Shown one piece after another: positions 36,487-49,369 of a DNA stretch of 64,000 bases (the first letter of the stretch is position 1; each line of letters opens with the position of its first letter). Under the pieces are notes generated by a model. The model had not been told where the DNA came from and made no database searches. It saw nothing but the letters and a program-made list of their open reading frames with translations. The stretch is taken from positions 248,001-312,000 of the forward strand of contig PGZL01000008.1 of NCBI GenBank assembly GCA_002840095.1, given 5' to 3'. The translations under genes were made by a program, and so were the position numbers. The stretch is from Gammaproteobacteria bacterium HGW-Gammaproteobacteria-1. GTDB taxonomy: Bacteria; Pseudomonadota; Gammaproteobacteria; Thiohalomonadales; Thiohalomonadaceae.

Positions 36487-39003
36487 CTACAGCGCGGCGA
36501 GACTGTTGCCGCTGCGAACCAGGCGGTAGCCCTTGTCGCGGAACAGGCCCAGGCAGGTGTCGACGATGAGGGGATCGAACTTGAGGCCGCGGTGGCGTTC
36601 CAACTGCTCCAGCGCGGCGGTGATGCCCAGCGCCGGCCGGTAGGGGCGGTGCGAGGCCATGGCCTCCACCGCGCCGGCGACGCCGATGACCTGGGCCTCC
36701 GGCAGGATTGCGCCGTTCCTCAGGCCGGAGGGATAGCCGGTGCCGTCGAGCAGCTCGTGGTGTTGCAGCACCATGTCGGCGATGGGCCAGGGAAAATCGA
36801 TGGTGTTGAGTATCTTGTAGCCGATGTGCGGATGGTTCTTCACCAGCTCGAATTCCAGCGGCGACAGCTTGCCGGGCTTGCTGAGGATTTCCGCCGGTAC
36901 GTAGATGTTGCCCACGTCGTGCACTAGGGCGGCGATGCCCAGCGCTTCGACGCGCGCCTCTTCCCAGCCCAGCTCGCGCGCAATGTTCACCGCCAGGTCC
37001 ATCACCCGCTGCTGGTGGCCGGCGGTATAGGGATCGCGCGCCTCCACGGCAGTGGAGAGGGCGAGCACGGTGTTGCCCAGCAGGTTCTTCAGGCGTTCCA
37101 GCGTACCGAGCTGCGCCTGTTCCGCGCTGATGCGGGCGCGGCGGCCGCGCAATGCGTCGATGCCGTAGGCTAGGTCGCCGGCCAGTTCCTGCAGCACGTC
37201 GATTTCCTGGGGGGTGAAGGCGTGCGGCGTGGCGGCGGCGATGAACAGCACGCCCAGCACTTCATCGCCGGTGCGCAGCGGCAGGGCGGCGGCCGAGGCA
37301 TAGCCGAGACGGCGTGCCAGCGCCGCGCTTTGCGGCAGGTCGTTGTCGTTCTGGATGTCGTGCCCCAGCGCCACCTCGCCGCTGCGTATGGCCTGCGCAC
37401 TCAGCATGTGTTGGGCGGCTTCGTCATGCCAGCTCAGGTTCAGTTGCCGCAGTTCGTCCAGGGAGATGCCCGACGCACCGACGGGATGCAGGCTGCGGGC
37501 TTCGTCGTCACGCTTGTAGGCGGCCCAGGCGAGGAGATAGCCGCCCTCTTCCGTGGCGATGCGACACACTTCCTGCAACAGCCCCTCTTCGCTGTCGGCG
37601 TGGATCAACGCCTGGTTGCTGGCGCTGATGGTGCGGCGCGCGCGCATCTCGTGTTGCAGCGTGTGGGTGAGCTGCTCCAGTTGGGTGACGTCCTGCAATA
37701 CGTGGATGGAATAGCGGTAGCCGCCGTGATCGTCGCGGATGGGGAAGGAGCGCGAGATGTACACGCTGCCGTCGTGCAGCCGCACCTCCTCTTCGTTGCG
37801 ATTACCGCCGTGCATGGCGGCGGCACAGCCGGGCAACGGTCCGCCGTTGCGCGGAAACACCTCCCAATAGGGTTTGCCGAGCAGCTCGTGAAACGGCATC
37901 CCTGCCCGCTCGGCATAGGTGCGGTTGGCGCGGATGACGCGAAACAGGTCGTCATGGATGAAGATCGGCTGCTCGATGGCATCGAAGGAATCGACCCATT
38001 CGGCATGGGCGGTTTCCAACGCATCCAGCGTGTGCTGCAGCTCGCGTTCCGACTCCGCCAGCAGCCGTTCGGCGCCCTGGGTGATGTGGTGCAGGAAGAA
38101 CAGCAGCAGGGTGAGTATGGTGAAGGTGACCAGGGCGATGGTGCCGACACCGAGCAGCAGGGCGGCGCGCACGTCGCTGACGTCGCGCAGCGTCACCAGC
38201 CAGCCGATGGGGGCGTCGCTCACATCGGCGAGCGGTATGGCGCCGGCAAAAAACCATTTGTCGGCGCGTTCCAGCGCCACGCCCGCCTCCAGTTCCTGGA
38301 TGCGGTCACGGTGCAGCAGCGAAGTCAGCGCGCCGGGCGGCGCCACCAGGGAAGACGGCAACTGCACGAGGGCATCGGTGCCGGTGCGCAGTGCGGTGAG
38401 CGTGATCAAGTGCTGCATGCCGAACAGCTGGTCGAGTTCGCCGGCGAGTTGCTCGAAGGCTGTTCCCAGCACGATGTAACCGAGCAGCCGCTCTTCGTGA
38501 CGCCACGGGCTGGCGCCCAGCAGGTGCAGCGTATTGGATGCGTCGAATTCCAGGCCGGCCTGCGGCATGCCGCTGGTCATGGCCTGGCGCAACACGGCGG
38601 ATTTCATGCGCTCGCCGATGAGGGCGGTATGGTGCAGCCCGAACAGTACGCGGCCGTCGGCGCTGAGCAGGGTGAGGTTGGCGATGCCGTAATCATTTTG
38701 CAGACGTGCGAACAGCGGTACGGTGATCCGGCCGATGGCGCTGGCGTCGCGGGCGATGAGCGCATTGCGCAGCGCCGGCTCGTGCATCAGTCCGGCGCTG
38801 AGGGCGTGCAGCTGCGAGACATGGTGCTCCACGCCGTTGTGCCAGCTGGCGCGGATGGTGGTGAAGTCCCGTTCGAATTCCTGCTTGGCACCGTGCGACA
38901 GCACGGCCAGCAGCAGCACCAGCAGGATGACGCTGGTGACGATCATCGCCAGCGCCACCGGCAGCAGCACGCTCTTCTTCAGCCAGTGGGGTTGCAGTCG
39001 CAT
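36487..39003 (-). CDS. Sensor protein with PAS, GAF and HD-GYP domains
   Basis: An 838-residue protein. TM1 is about 15-37 and a second TM about 305-330, enclosing a periplasmic sensor; then PAS (about 365-480; DSFDAIEQPIFIHDDLFRVIRANRTYAERAG), GAF (about 500-640) and HD-GYP (about 660-838). The HD-GYP region has VEARDPYTAGHQQRV, LVHDVGNIYVPAEILSKPGKL and HHELLDGTGYPSGL. The usual HDxGK is HDVGN here. HD-GYP enzymes degrade cyclic-di-GMP. The start at 39003 follows AAGGAG; a longer upstream frame lacks support. Confidence 0.92.
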   Translation of the reverse strand: MRLQPHWLKKSVLLPVALAMIVTSVILLVLLLAVLSHGAKQEFERDFTTIRASWHNGVEHHVSQLHALSAGLMHEPALRNALIARDASAIGRITVPLFARLQNDYGIANLTLLSADGRVLFGLHHTALIGERMKSAVLRQAMTSGMPQAGLEFDASNTLHLLGASPWRHEERLLGYIVLGTAFEQLAGELDQLFGMQHLITLTALRTGTDALVQLPSSLVAPPGALTSLLHRDRIQELEAGVALERADKWFFAGAIPLADVSDAPIGWLVTLRDVSDVRAALLLGVGTIALVTFTILTLLLFFLHHITQGAERLLAESERELQHTLDALETAHAEWVDSFDAIEQPIFIHDDLFRVIRANRTYAERAGMPFHELLGKPYWEVFPRNGGPLPGCAAAMHGGNRNEEEVRLHDGSVYISRSFPIRDDHGGYRYSIHVLQDVTQLEQLTHTLQHEMRARRTISASNQALIHADSEEGLLQEVCRIATEEGGYLLAWAAYKRDDEARSLHPVGASGISLDELRQLNLSWHDEAAQHMLSAQAIRSGEVALGHDIQNDNDLPQSAALARRLGYASAAALPLRTGDEVLGVLFIAAATPHAFTPQEIDVLQELAGDLAYGIDALRGRRARISAEQAQLGTLERLKNLLGNTVLALSTAVEARDPYTAGHQQRVMDLAVNIARELGWEEARVEALGIAALVHDVGNIYVPAEILSKPGKLSPLEFELVKNHPHIGYKILNTIDFPWPIADMVLQHHELLDGTGYPSGLRNGAILPEAQVIGVAGAVEAMASHRPYRPALGITAALEQLERHRGLKFDPLIVDTCLGLFRDKGYRLVRSGNSLAAL

Positions 39004-39200
39004 GCAGAAGCTCCTTGCCGCGCAATATATCATTGTTTGTATTATGGTTTTTGCGCTGTACGCTTCATCCTTATACCAAGTGTGGCCTTGCAGGGAAAGG
39101 ATATCTACCAAGCGCCGCGCTGATGAATTCCGCCGGCCCGCAACAAAACCTGCCCGCCGCCGCCTGGCCGCGGCGGGGGTGGGGTGGGGCCATCGGGGAA

Positions 39201-39425
39201 TCAGAGGTCGATCAGGTGGGCGTGCAGCCCGCGCTCGTTGACGATGGCCACCAGGTCGTGGGGGCACATTTCGTCCGGGTCATAAGCGACGAACAGCAGA
39301 TGTTCCTTGTCCGACTTCATGTGCGGTTGCAGGCCTTCCGGGCGGTTGCCGAGCCAGGCGAGCAGTTCGTCACGCTGGGCCGGGTCCAGGGTTTCGTCGA
39401 TGTGGAGCAGGGTTTCGGTGACCAT
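39201..39425 (-). CDS. Small protein of unknown function
   Basis: A 74-residue protein, MVTETLLHIDETLDPAQRDELLAWL then HLLFVAYDPDEMCPHDLVAIVNERG. The beta-alpha-beta rhythm resembles a ferredoxin-like, HMA-type fold, but there is no metal-binding CxxC. The start at 39425 follows GGAGGAAG. It is on the same strand as the ZnuA-like gene 123 bp upstream, so it may be its partner. I do not recognise the family. Confidence 0.7.
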   Translation of the reverse strand: MVTETLLHIDETLDPAQRDELLAWLGNRPEGLQPHMKSDKEHLLFVAYDPDEMCPHDLVAIVNERGLHAHLIDL

Positions 39426-39548
39426 GATGGCTTCCTCCATGGCAGCAGACACCCTTCAGTCTAGAACCGATCCGGGAAAAGTGTTCTGCGCAGCGGTGCA
39501 ACGGAGGGCGCGCCCCGTCCGGCACGCCGGACGGGGCGGCAGGGGAGG

Positions 39549-40361
39549 TCAGAGGGCGACGGCGGCGTACCGTGCCGGCAGGCAGGTGAGCAGCGGCGCC
39601 GCCTGCCGCTCCAGCAGGCGGAAGTACAGGTCGGAACCGGCCGGGAGGCTGTCGCCCAGTACGTCGCGGCCGTCGACGGTGCAGCCCGTCGCCACCGACG
39701 TCAGGCCGGCCTGGCGCACCGGTTCCGCCGCCTCGAGGCCGAAGCGGTGATAGAAGTACGGCGCCGCGTCGGCGCCGAGCCGGACCGTGTGGCCCGCCAG
39801 CGGCGCCAGGTTGCTGCGCAACTCGTCCTCGGCCTGGCGCAGGCGCGCCAGCAGGCGGATCTCGTTGTCCAGGTAACGTTCGGTGTTGTCGGGGTCCAGC
39901 CGCACCAGGTGCGGGGTCAGGTGGTGCACGGCGACGGCGGCGAGGCGGGGATCGAGCCAGAAGCGCGGGTCGCGGGCGATGCCGTCGGCGTGGTGATGGG
40001 CGCCGTGCGCGGCCAGCGGGCTGTCCGGCAGGGCGGCGAGCAGGGGCAGGTGATGGCTGAGCATCATGGCCTGGCGCTGTGCCGCCGGGGTCTGCGCCAG
40101 GGCGGTGGCGAGGGCGGTTTCCAGTTCGGGGCCGGCCCACAGCAGCAGGTCGGCCTGCAGCACCAAGCGCATTTGCGCCCGCTGCAGCTTCGGCGCCCGC
40201 ATCTCTTCCTCGTTGCGCAGCAGCAGTTCCGGCGCGGCCACGCCTTCCATCAGCGCCGTCACCAGGGAGTGCAGGGGCGGCACGCTGACCACCACGCGCG
40301 GCGCCGCCTGGAGCGGGGCGGCGGCGACTATCAGCAGGGCAAACATCAGTTGCTTGTACAT
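39549..40361 (-). CDS. ZnuA-like metal ABC transporter substrate-binding protein (degenerate)
   Basis: A 270-residue exported protein (signal MYKQLMFALLIVAAAPLQAA) of cluster A-I, with VVVSVPPLHSLVTALMEG, a short His loop HGAHHHADG, and a C-terminal GCTVDGRDVLGDSLPAGSDLYFRLLERQA. Two of the expected zinc ligands look substituted: DPHxWLDP is DPRFWLDP and the HDAY-type motif is ADAAPYF. No ABC permease or ATPase is adjacent. It may bind a different ligand or be a vestigial or scavenging protein. Confidence 0.82.
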   Translation of the reverse strand: MYKQLMFALLIVAAAPLQAAPRVVVSVPPLHSLVTALMEGVAAPELLLRNEEEMRAPKLQRAQMRLVLQADLLLWAGPELETALATALAQTPAAQRQAMMLSHHLPLLAALPDSPLAAHGAHHHADGIARDPRFWLDPRLAAVAVHHLTPHLVRLDPDNTERYLDNEIRLLARLRQAEDELRSNLAPLAGHTVRLGADAAPYFYHRFGLEAAEPVRQAGLTSVATGCTVDGRDVLGDSLPAGSDLYFRLLERQAAPLLTCLPARYAAVAL

Positions 40362-40539
40362 GGCGGGTCTCCGGGTGTGGATTAGACCCGGAACAGAGCA
40401 GATGCCGTGCCAGAAACTGACATTAATCAAATCAAGCCCTTGGCGGGGGCTGGGTGAGGCGGGTGGGCGATATGCCGCGGTTGTTGCGGCTGGTCACGCA
40501 GGGGGCGCCTGTGGACGGACTTCAGTCCGACCCACAGGG

Positions 40540-42942
40540 CTAGGGCATGGGGGCCTTGAGGCCGAAGGCCTTTTCCACCTGCAGGGCGATGGCGCAGAGG
40601 CGGCCCACCACCAGGCGCTGGAGCAGGGCCAGGTTCTGCACCGCATCGGTACCGCGGTCCAGTGCGGCGGCGGCGTTGCCCTCGGGTTGGGCGTTGCGCA
40701 GCACCCACTGCATCAGGTTGCGGTACTTCTGCTGTGAGGGGAAGGGGAAGGGCACGTTGCGCAGGGTGACCTCGATGCCTTTCAGGGTGCGGTTGATGTC
40801 GTCGGATTTCTCGGTGATCAGGTCGCGCAGCTTGCGCTTGGCGCGCGGCGAGTCGTGGCTGAGCAGCGATTCCAGCAACAGGGTTTGCAGGCGCAGGTTG
40901 CGCAGTTCCGGGTAGATATGCTCGATGCGGGCGCCGGCGTGGATGACCAGCGCCTCGGCCTCGCTGTGCAGGCGCGCGCCGTGCTCCACCCGCTCCTGTC
41001 CCTGCGGGATGGTGAGCAGGGCCAGGGTGGCGGCGAGGCGGCCGATGTAGGGCGTGACCGCCTTGCCGGCATCTTCCAGCGCGGTCTCGAACTTGGCCTC
41101 GTACTCACGGCAGATTTCGTGGATCTCGTCCTGCTGCTTTTTCAGCAGGGGCAGCTCGCCCAGATAGCTGCCGTAGCCGGCACGGTGCATCACCTCGCGG
41201 TTGCTGACGGTGATCAGGTCGTCGTCGTACTGGTGCAGGGTGGTCATCGCCGCCCGCGCCTTGGGACGCTCCTTTTCCATCAGCGCCAGGGACAGCGTCC
41301 AGTGCTGGATGGCCGCCTCGATGTCGGCAGGCATCTGGCTGAAGCGGGTCTCGAAACCGAGGGGGGCGAAGTCCGCGTACAGGGCGCCGAAATAGCAGGC
41401 GATGACGTGGTTGGCCTCGTATTCACGGCTACCCTTGGGCGGGGTGCGGACCAGGTTGTGGGTGGTGACCGGCAGGCGCAGGTGCTGGTGGTAATAGCGC
41501 ATGGTGATGCTGTGCATCAGCTTGCCGAAACGGCGGAACAGCAGGGCGCTGTCGGAGGCGCAACGGTAGTTGCCTTCCTCGTGCAGCAGATCGATCCAGG
41601 CCAGGCGCTGGCTGTCGGCGGGAAGCAGCGCCTGCGTCTGGGCGACGTGCTGCGCCTGGCGGTCGCGCAGCTGCTCATGCACGGTGTCCGGCAGGTGCGA
41701 GGCCTGGGCCACCACGGCCATGGTGATGTTGTCCGGCAGCTCGTTGCGGTCGCGCCACATGCGGGCCAGGGTCGGCAGGGTCTTTTGCGCGGCGTAGGCC
41801 AGCACCCGGCTCTGTTCCAGCATGTGGCGGAAATCGCCGTTGCCCGCCAGGCGGCGGGCGGCGGCATCGGCCTGGGTGACGCGGCACTGGAACAGCCTGC
41901 CCGCCACCCGCCGGCTGAGCCAGAGGTCCATGCGCAACGGCAGGCGCGACAGGGCAAAAAGGCGCAGGGCGGCATCGTACAGGGCGACGTTGTGTTCCGA
42001 GCGCTCGCGTCCCCGCTCCAGGCGGCGGTCGAGGAAATCGGTGTCGTGGGTGGCGCGCTGCATCCAGTCGTTGATGCTTTCGATGAGCCGCACCGTGCGC
42101 GGTGCGGCACGCGGTGCCCAGCCATGCATGGCCTGGGCGACGGCGCCGGCCAGCTGGCGCACGTTGAGACTGGCGAGCAGGGGCAGCCCCAGCACCAGCA
42201 CGGTCTGACCCTTGATCAGGCCGCGGTTGATGTCATCGTGGAAGCGCACGCTCAGCACGGCATCGTGACCGAGGCGGATCTCTGCCGGAGGCGGCACGTC
42301 GATGCGCTGGCACACGTCCTCGACGAAGGCATACAGGTCCGGCTCGCGTTCCGGCGACAGCGGCATGGTGGGGTGGTCGGTGACCCGCAGCGCCAGCAGC
42401 GGCTTGAGCAGCAGCGCCATCAGCAGCAGGCCGAATACCAGGATGAAGGCAAAGGAGGCGGCGGCGGCGAGGGCGGAGGGAATGAGCGCGAGCATCTGCT
42501 GGGCGAGCAGTTCCGGATGAAACAGTACCAGCAGCAGGCCCAGGGTCAGTCCCAGCCACGCCAGCACCATGCCCAGTTCAAACAGTGCAACGAGGGTGAG
42601 GGCGGGGCGGTACAGCCATGGCGTCTTCCAGGGCTTGAGCGGCGGCAGGGCACGCGGTGCCTTGGGGGCAGCGGCCTTGCGGGCGGGGCGGCGCTGCGCC
42701 ATGTCCTCGGGTGTTTCCACCAGGGTCACCAACCCGGCCCGGGCGAACATCTCCACATAGCGGGTGGCCTTTGCCAGCGTGTCGGCGTGTTTCAGCACCT
42801 GCTTTTCGCCGGAGAAGAATGCCTCGATTTTCTCGGGAGTGAGGCTGAGCTGGCTGGCCAGGCCGCGCTTGACCTCGGCGGGTTCGAAACCCTCCAGCAG
42901 GCGGCCGGAAAAGATGATGCGGTAGGTGTGGCTGTTATCCAT
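40540..42942 (-). CDS. M48-like membrane protein lacking the HExxH zinc motif
   Basis: An 800-residue protein. The N-terminus (about 1-75; YRIIFSGRLLEGFEPAEVKRGLASQL) is a small helical domain. Two hydrophobic segments (about 112-142 and 152-185) precede an M48-type region (LYAFVEDVCQRIDVPPPAEIRL ... QTVLVLGLPLLASLNVRQLAG). Where the peptidase has HEFGH this protein reads VAQAMHGW (268-275), so the catalytic site is lost. The remaining 500 residues are mainly helical. The start MDNSHTYR at 42942 is preferred over an 11-residue extension. It is probably a non-enzymatic scaffold or regulator. Confidence 0.82.
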   Translation of the reverse strand: MDNSHTYRIIFSGRLLEGFEPAEVKRGLASQLSLTPEKIEAFFSGEKQVLKHADTLAKATRYVEMFARAGLVTLVETPEDMAQRRPARKAAAPKAPRALPPLKPWKTPWLYRPALTLVALFELGMVLAWLGLTLGLLLVLFHPELLAQQMLALIPSALAAAASFAFILVFGLLLMALLLKPLLALRVTDHPTMPLSPEREPDLYAFVEDVCQRIDVPPPAEIRLGHDAVLSVRFHDDINRGLIKGQTVLVLGLPLLASLNVRQLAGAVAQAMHGWAPRAAPRTVRLIESINDWMQRATHDTDFLDRRLERGRERSEHNVALYDAALRLFALSRLPLRMDLWLSRRVAGRLFQCRVTQADAAARRLAGNGDFRHMLEQSRVLAYAAQKTLPTLARMWRDRNELPDNITMAVVAQASHLPDTVHEQLRDRQAQHVAQTQALLPADSQRLAWIDLLHEEGNYRCASDSALLFRRFGKLMHSITMRYYHQHLRLPVTTHNLVRTPPKGSREYEANHVIACYFGALYADFAPLGFETRFSQMPADIEAAIQHWTLSLALMEKERPKARAAMTTLHQYDDDLITVSNREVMHRAGYGSYLGELPLLKKQQDEIHEICREYEAKFETALEDAGKAVTPYIGRLAATLALLTIPQGQERVEHGARLHSEAEALVIHAGARIEHIYPELRNLRLQTLLLESLLSHDSPRAKRKLRDLITEKSDDINRTLKGIEVTLRNVPFPFPSQQKYRNLMQWVLRNAQPEGNAAAALDRGTDAVQNLALLQRLVVGRLCAIALQVEKAFGLKAPMP

Positions 42943-43105
42943 GTGCAGGGTCCGATTCCTTCCTTCAACGGGCACGCAAAGTGTACCGGCCGGGGGTACA
43001 GCATACTGACGACGCGGTCAAAGTTGTAGCCGCGGGGGTACGGCGCCGCCGCCGTCGCGCCATGATAGAATTGCGCATTCCGTCAATAAGATATACGCCA
43101 AATCC

Positions 43106-46888
<3,783 letters not shown>

Positions 46889-46966
46889 ATTTGATGCCTG
46901 CCGCCTCCCCCGCACGATGGGGGAGGCCGGGAGCAGCAGTAACGGTCCCGTGGGCTGGGTCGTCCT

Positions 46967-47049
46967 GTAGGATGGGTAGAGCGACAGCGAAACCCATCAT
47001 GGCAACCTGTGAAAAGGCGATGGGTTTCGCTCCGCTCTACCCATCCTAC
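46967..47049. repeat. Family A hairpin (GTAGGATGGGTAGAGC), copy 3
   Basis: A solitary 83-bp copy with GTAGGATGGGTAGAGCG at the left and CGCTCTACCCATCCTAC at the right, following metH. Unlike copies 1 and 2 it is not nested in composite repeat G, which shows family A is an independent element. Confidence 0.92.
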
Positions 47050-47536
47050 GCAAAGCAAGCGAGTGGAAGGTGTACGGATGGTTCCACCCTGCGGTACGCC
47101 GCAAACGTCGTGAAGATGATTTGCAGCAAGCTGCGCGTCAGTATTCCATGATCCAGCTATCGCCCAGTCGTAGCGCCAATATCCTCGTCATCGTCGCTAT
47201 ATGGCAGGCCGTTGAGGGCGTGGCCGCGACAACGGGGCCGAGTGCGCTGGACATACAATCACCTGCGACGTTGCCGTTTCCTGTTCGCAGTGTAAGAGCG
47301 TTTATGTAGGGATTTGCGCCGATTGGTGAACGCGTCCGCACATCAGACGTGTCACCGGCGTTCTGCCTCGTCATTTCTTGACTTCCCCCTACCCGTGCAC
47401 TATTCGTTTCCCACGGCTTGATCGAGGGCTGTGCAACAGGGATGTAGGAATTCATGGAAACGGATATCGCTCACAGGCTGCTCTGCGGCATGCCCTGTGC
47501 CCTTCGAACAGAAATGTATTTCGCGGCGGTGCGGCC
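47050..47536. other. Gene-poor stretch before the radical SAM gene
   Basis: 487 bp with no convincing gene. A 53-codon frame from ATG 47148 (opening MIQLSPSRSANILVIVAIWQ) has no ribosome site and no recognisable family. No hairpin family was found after 47049. It could carry the promoter of the island. Confidence 0.5.
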
Positions 47537-48649
47537 ATGAAATACACCCTCTTCGTTACCCGTCAGTGCAATCTCCGTTGCGACTATTGCTACATCGGCA
47601 AGGACATCAGCGCGATGCCGCTGGAGCTGGCGCGCCGTGTGGTGGATTACGCTTATGCGCGGACGCCGCCCGGGGAGCAGATGGATTTCGTGTTCTTCGG
47701 TGGCGAACCGTTGCTGGAGTTCGACCGGGTGCGCGACATCACGGCGCTGATTGAGCAGCACCCGCGTTTTGATCCGATCGCCGTCCAGCTGACCCTGGTA
47801 AGCAACGGCACGATATTCAGCGATGACATTGCCGACTATGTGCGGGAGCACAATGTCGCCTTCGGCATCAGCTGTGACGGGCCACCCGAGGTGCACGACC
47901 GCTTCCGCCGTTACCGCAGCGGCAAGGGCTCGGCGGCGACGGTGGAGGAGACGATACGCGATGCCATCGACGCTTTGGGACAGCTGATGGTCAATGCCGT
48001 ATATCGGCCGGAGACCGTGGACGCGCTGCCGGACACGGTGGCGTATTTCTCCTCCCTGGGGGTACGCCAGATCTACCTGACCCCGGACTACTCGGCGCCC
48101 TGGACGCCCGCCCACCGGCGGCTGCTGGGCGACATCTACCGCGCGGTCGGCGCGCACTACAAGGATTATTACCGCGCCGACGATCCCCATTTCATCAGCC
48201 TCATCGACAGCAAGATCGCGCTGTTGCTGCGCGGCGGCTATCAGCCCGGCGAACGTTGCAGCATGGGCCGCGGCGAACTGGCGTTCACCCCGGACGGCGG
48301 CATCTATCCCTGCGAGCGCCTGGTGGGCGACGGCGGCGGCGCCCATCGCATCGGCCATATCGACGGCGCCTTCGCGCCGCAACTGATGCAGTGCCATCAC
48401 GCGCCCAAGGTCGACGGTGCGGAGGCGGCACCCTGTGCGGAGTGCGGCATCAAGCCGTATTGCATGAACTGGTGCGGCTGCTCCAACTATTTCGCCTCCG
48501 GCTACTACGACCGCGTTTCGACGCTGCTGTGTGCATCGGAGCGTGCCGCCATCGAATGCGCGGCCGAGGTCTACCGGACGCTGGAAGCTGAGCTGGGGGA
48601 TATGTTCTTCGACCATGCCAGCGGCTCGCCCTTGATGAACAGCATCTAA
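47537..48649 (+). CDS. Radical SAM/SPASM-domain maturase
   Basis: A 370-residue radical SAM enzyme. The [4Fe-4S]/SAM motif is CNLRCDYC (Cys11, 15, 18); FVFFGGEPLLEFD is the GGE motif. The C-terminal SPASM region has Cys241, 259, 286, 300, 303, 309, 313 and 315 (GERCSMGRGELAFTPDGGIYPC ... CAECGIKPYCMNWCGC), enough for two auxiliary clusters. This architecture is that of peptide- and protein-modifying maturases such as anaerobic sulfatase-maturing enzymes and RiPP maturases. No sulfatase or recognisable precursor is nearby. The start ATG 47537 has a weak ribosome site. It heads a co-directional cluster of unknown small genes. Confidence 0.92.
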   Translation: MKYTLFVTRQCNLRCDYCYIGKDISAMPLELARRVVDYAYARTPPGEQMDFVFFGGEPLLEFDRVRDITALIEQHPRFDPIAVQLTLVSNGTIFSDDIADYVREHNVAFGISCDGPPEVHDRFRRYRSGKGSAATVEETIRDAIDALGQLMVNAVYRPETVDALPDTVAYFSSLGVRQIYLTPDYSAPWTPAHRRLLGDIYRAVGAHYKDYYRADDPHFISLIDSKIALLLRGGYQPGERCSMGRGELAFTPDGGIYPCERLVGDGGGAHRIGHIDGAFAPQLMQCHHAPKVDGAEAAPCAECGIKPYCMNWCGCSNYFASGYYDRVSTLLCASERAAIECAAEVYRTLEAELGDMFFDHASGSPLMNSI

Positions 48650-48726
48650 ATAGCTGTTCCGAAATGTTGACCATGACAATGTGGACGGAAATTGTGGGTC
48701 GGCCAGCAATCCGGAACAGCTATTTA
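48647..48726 (+). other. Perfect 15-bp inverted repeat overlapping the maturase stop codon
   Basis: TAAATAGCTGTTCCG (48647-48661) and CGGAACAGCTATTTA (48712-48726) with a 50-nt loop. The left arm begins with the TAA stop of the radical SAM gene. No T-run follows, so it is not a standard terminator; it may be a processing site or a small mobile repeat. Confidence 0.7.
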
Positions 48727-48838
48727 GACGGGTAGCGGACAGGAATTGCGCGGCAAGCCGTGCACAACGACGGGACGGGAAACCGTTTCACTGACGATGG
48801 CCGCATGGGGCGGCGTGTAACGAACAGGAGGTTTCATC

Positions 48839-49255
48839 ATGGCTGAACTCGATCCAATCAGGGTGCTGAAGTGGAAGGCGGGGCGCCCGGCGGACATCTG
48901 GCTTTCACACCGCGATCTGGTGGCGGGGATGATCAAGAAATTCAATCTCAAGGCACTGGAGATCGACGCCTATCCGTCTATGCCCGCCGCCGCCATGCCC
49001 GAGGCAGCGGTGACGGCGACGAAATCCAGGTCGCTGGCGGTGGAGGCAAAGCTGCGCTGGCCCAAGCCTTTCCCCGGCGGCCTGCGTATTCCCCACCTGC
49101 ACTACGGCGCCGATATCTACCTGCTGGATCGGGCGCAGTGGAAGGAGTTTTCCGGCACGGTGCTGCGCGAGGCGGCGGAGCGCATCGCCAAGGCCAAGGA
49201 GATCAGCTTCGAACAGACGCTGGAACTGACCGAAGCGGTGAATACCCTGGGCTAA
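48839..49255 (+). CDS. Unknown protein in the radical SAM cluster (138 aa)
   Basis: A 138-residue cytoplasmic-looking protein I do not recognise. The N-terminus (MAELDPIRVLKWKAGRPADIW) is followed by a Pro/Ala-rich middle and a distinctive block WPKPFPGGLRIPHLHYGADIYLLDRAQWKEFSG, then an amphipathic helix. His-x-His in PHLHYG could bind metal. AGGAGG precedes the ATG. It has no signal peptide and no Cys. The position between the maturase and the Cys-rich protein suggests a substrate, chaperone or partner; this is inference only. Confidence 0.75.
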   Translation: MAELDPIRVLKWKAGRPADIWLSHRDLVAGMIKKFNLKALEIDAYPSMPAAAMPEAAVTATKSRSLAVEAKLRWPKPFPGGLRIPHLHYGADIYLLDRAQWKEFSGTVLREAAERIAKAKEISFEQTLELTEAVNTLG

Positions 49256-49259
49256 TCAC

Positions 49260-49298
49260 ACCCGGCGGCGCCGGCCGCAAACACCGGCGCCGCCGGGT
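49260..49298 (+). other. Hairpin between island genes
   Basis: Perfect 15-bp arms ACCCGGCGGCGCCGG / CCGGCGCCGCCGGGT with a 9-nt loop and no T-run. Very stable, probably separating expression of the two flanking genes. Confidence 0.6.
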
Positions 49299-49369
49299 GC
49301 AATGGAAGTCATGGACAAGCAGGCCGCTGCGGCCTGTGCATCGGAACCATCCGGCAAGGAGAGTCAGCA

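Noticed and set aside
36487-39267. Longer 926-codon start for the HD-GYP protein
   Set aside because: The extra 88 residues are Arg/Pro-rich with no signal; AAGGAG precedes the ATG at 39003.
42943-43105. Cobalamin riboswitch before metH
   Set aside because: The gap is too short and lacks the B12-box type sequence.
47148-47309. 53-codon frame as a precursor peptide for the radical SAM enzyme
   Set aside because: No ribosome site, no Cys and no leader-like pattern; left as part of a gene-poor stretch.
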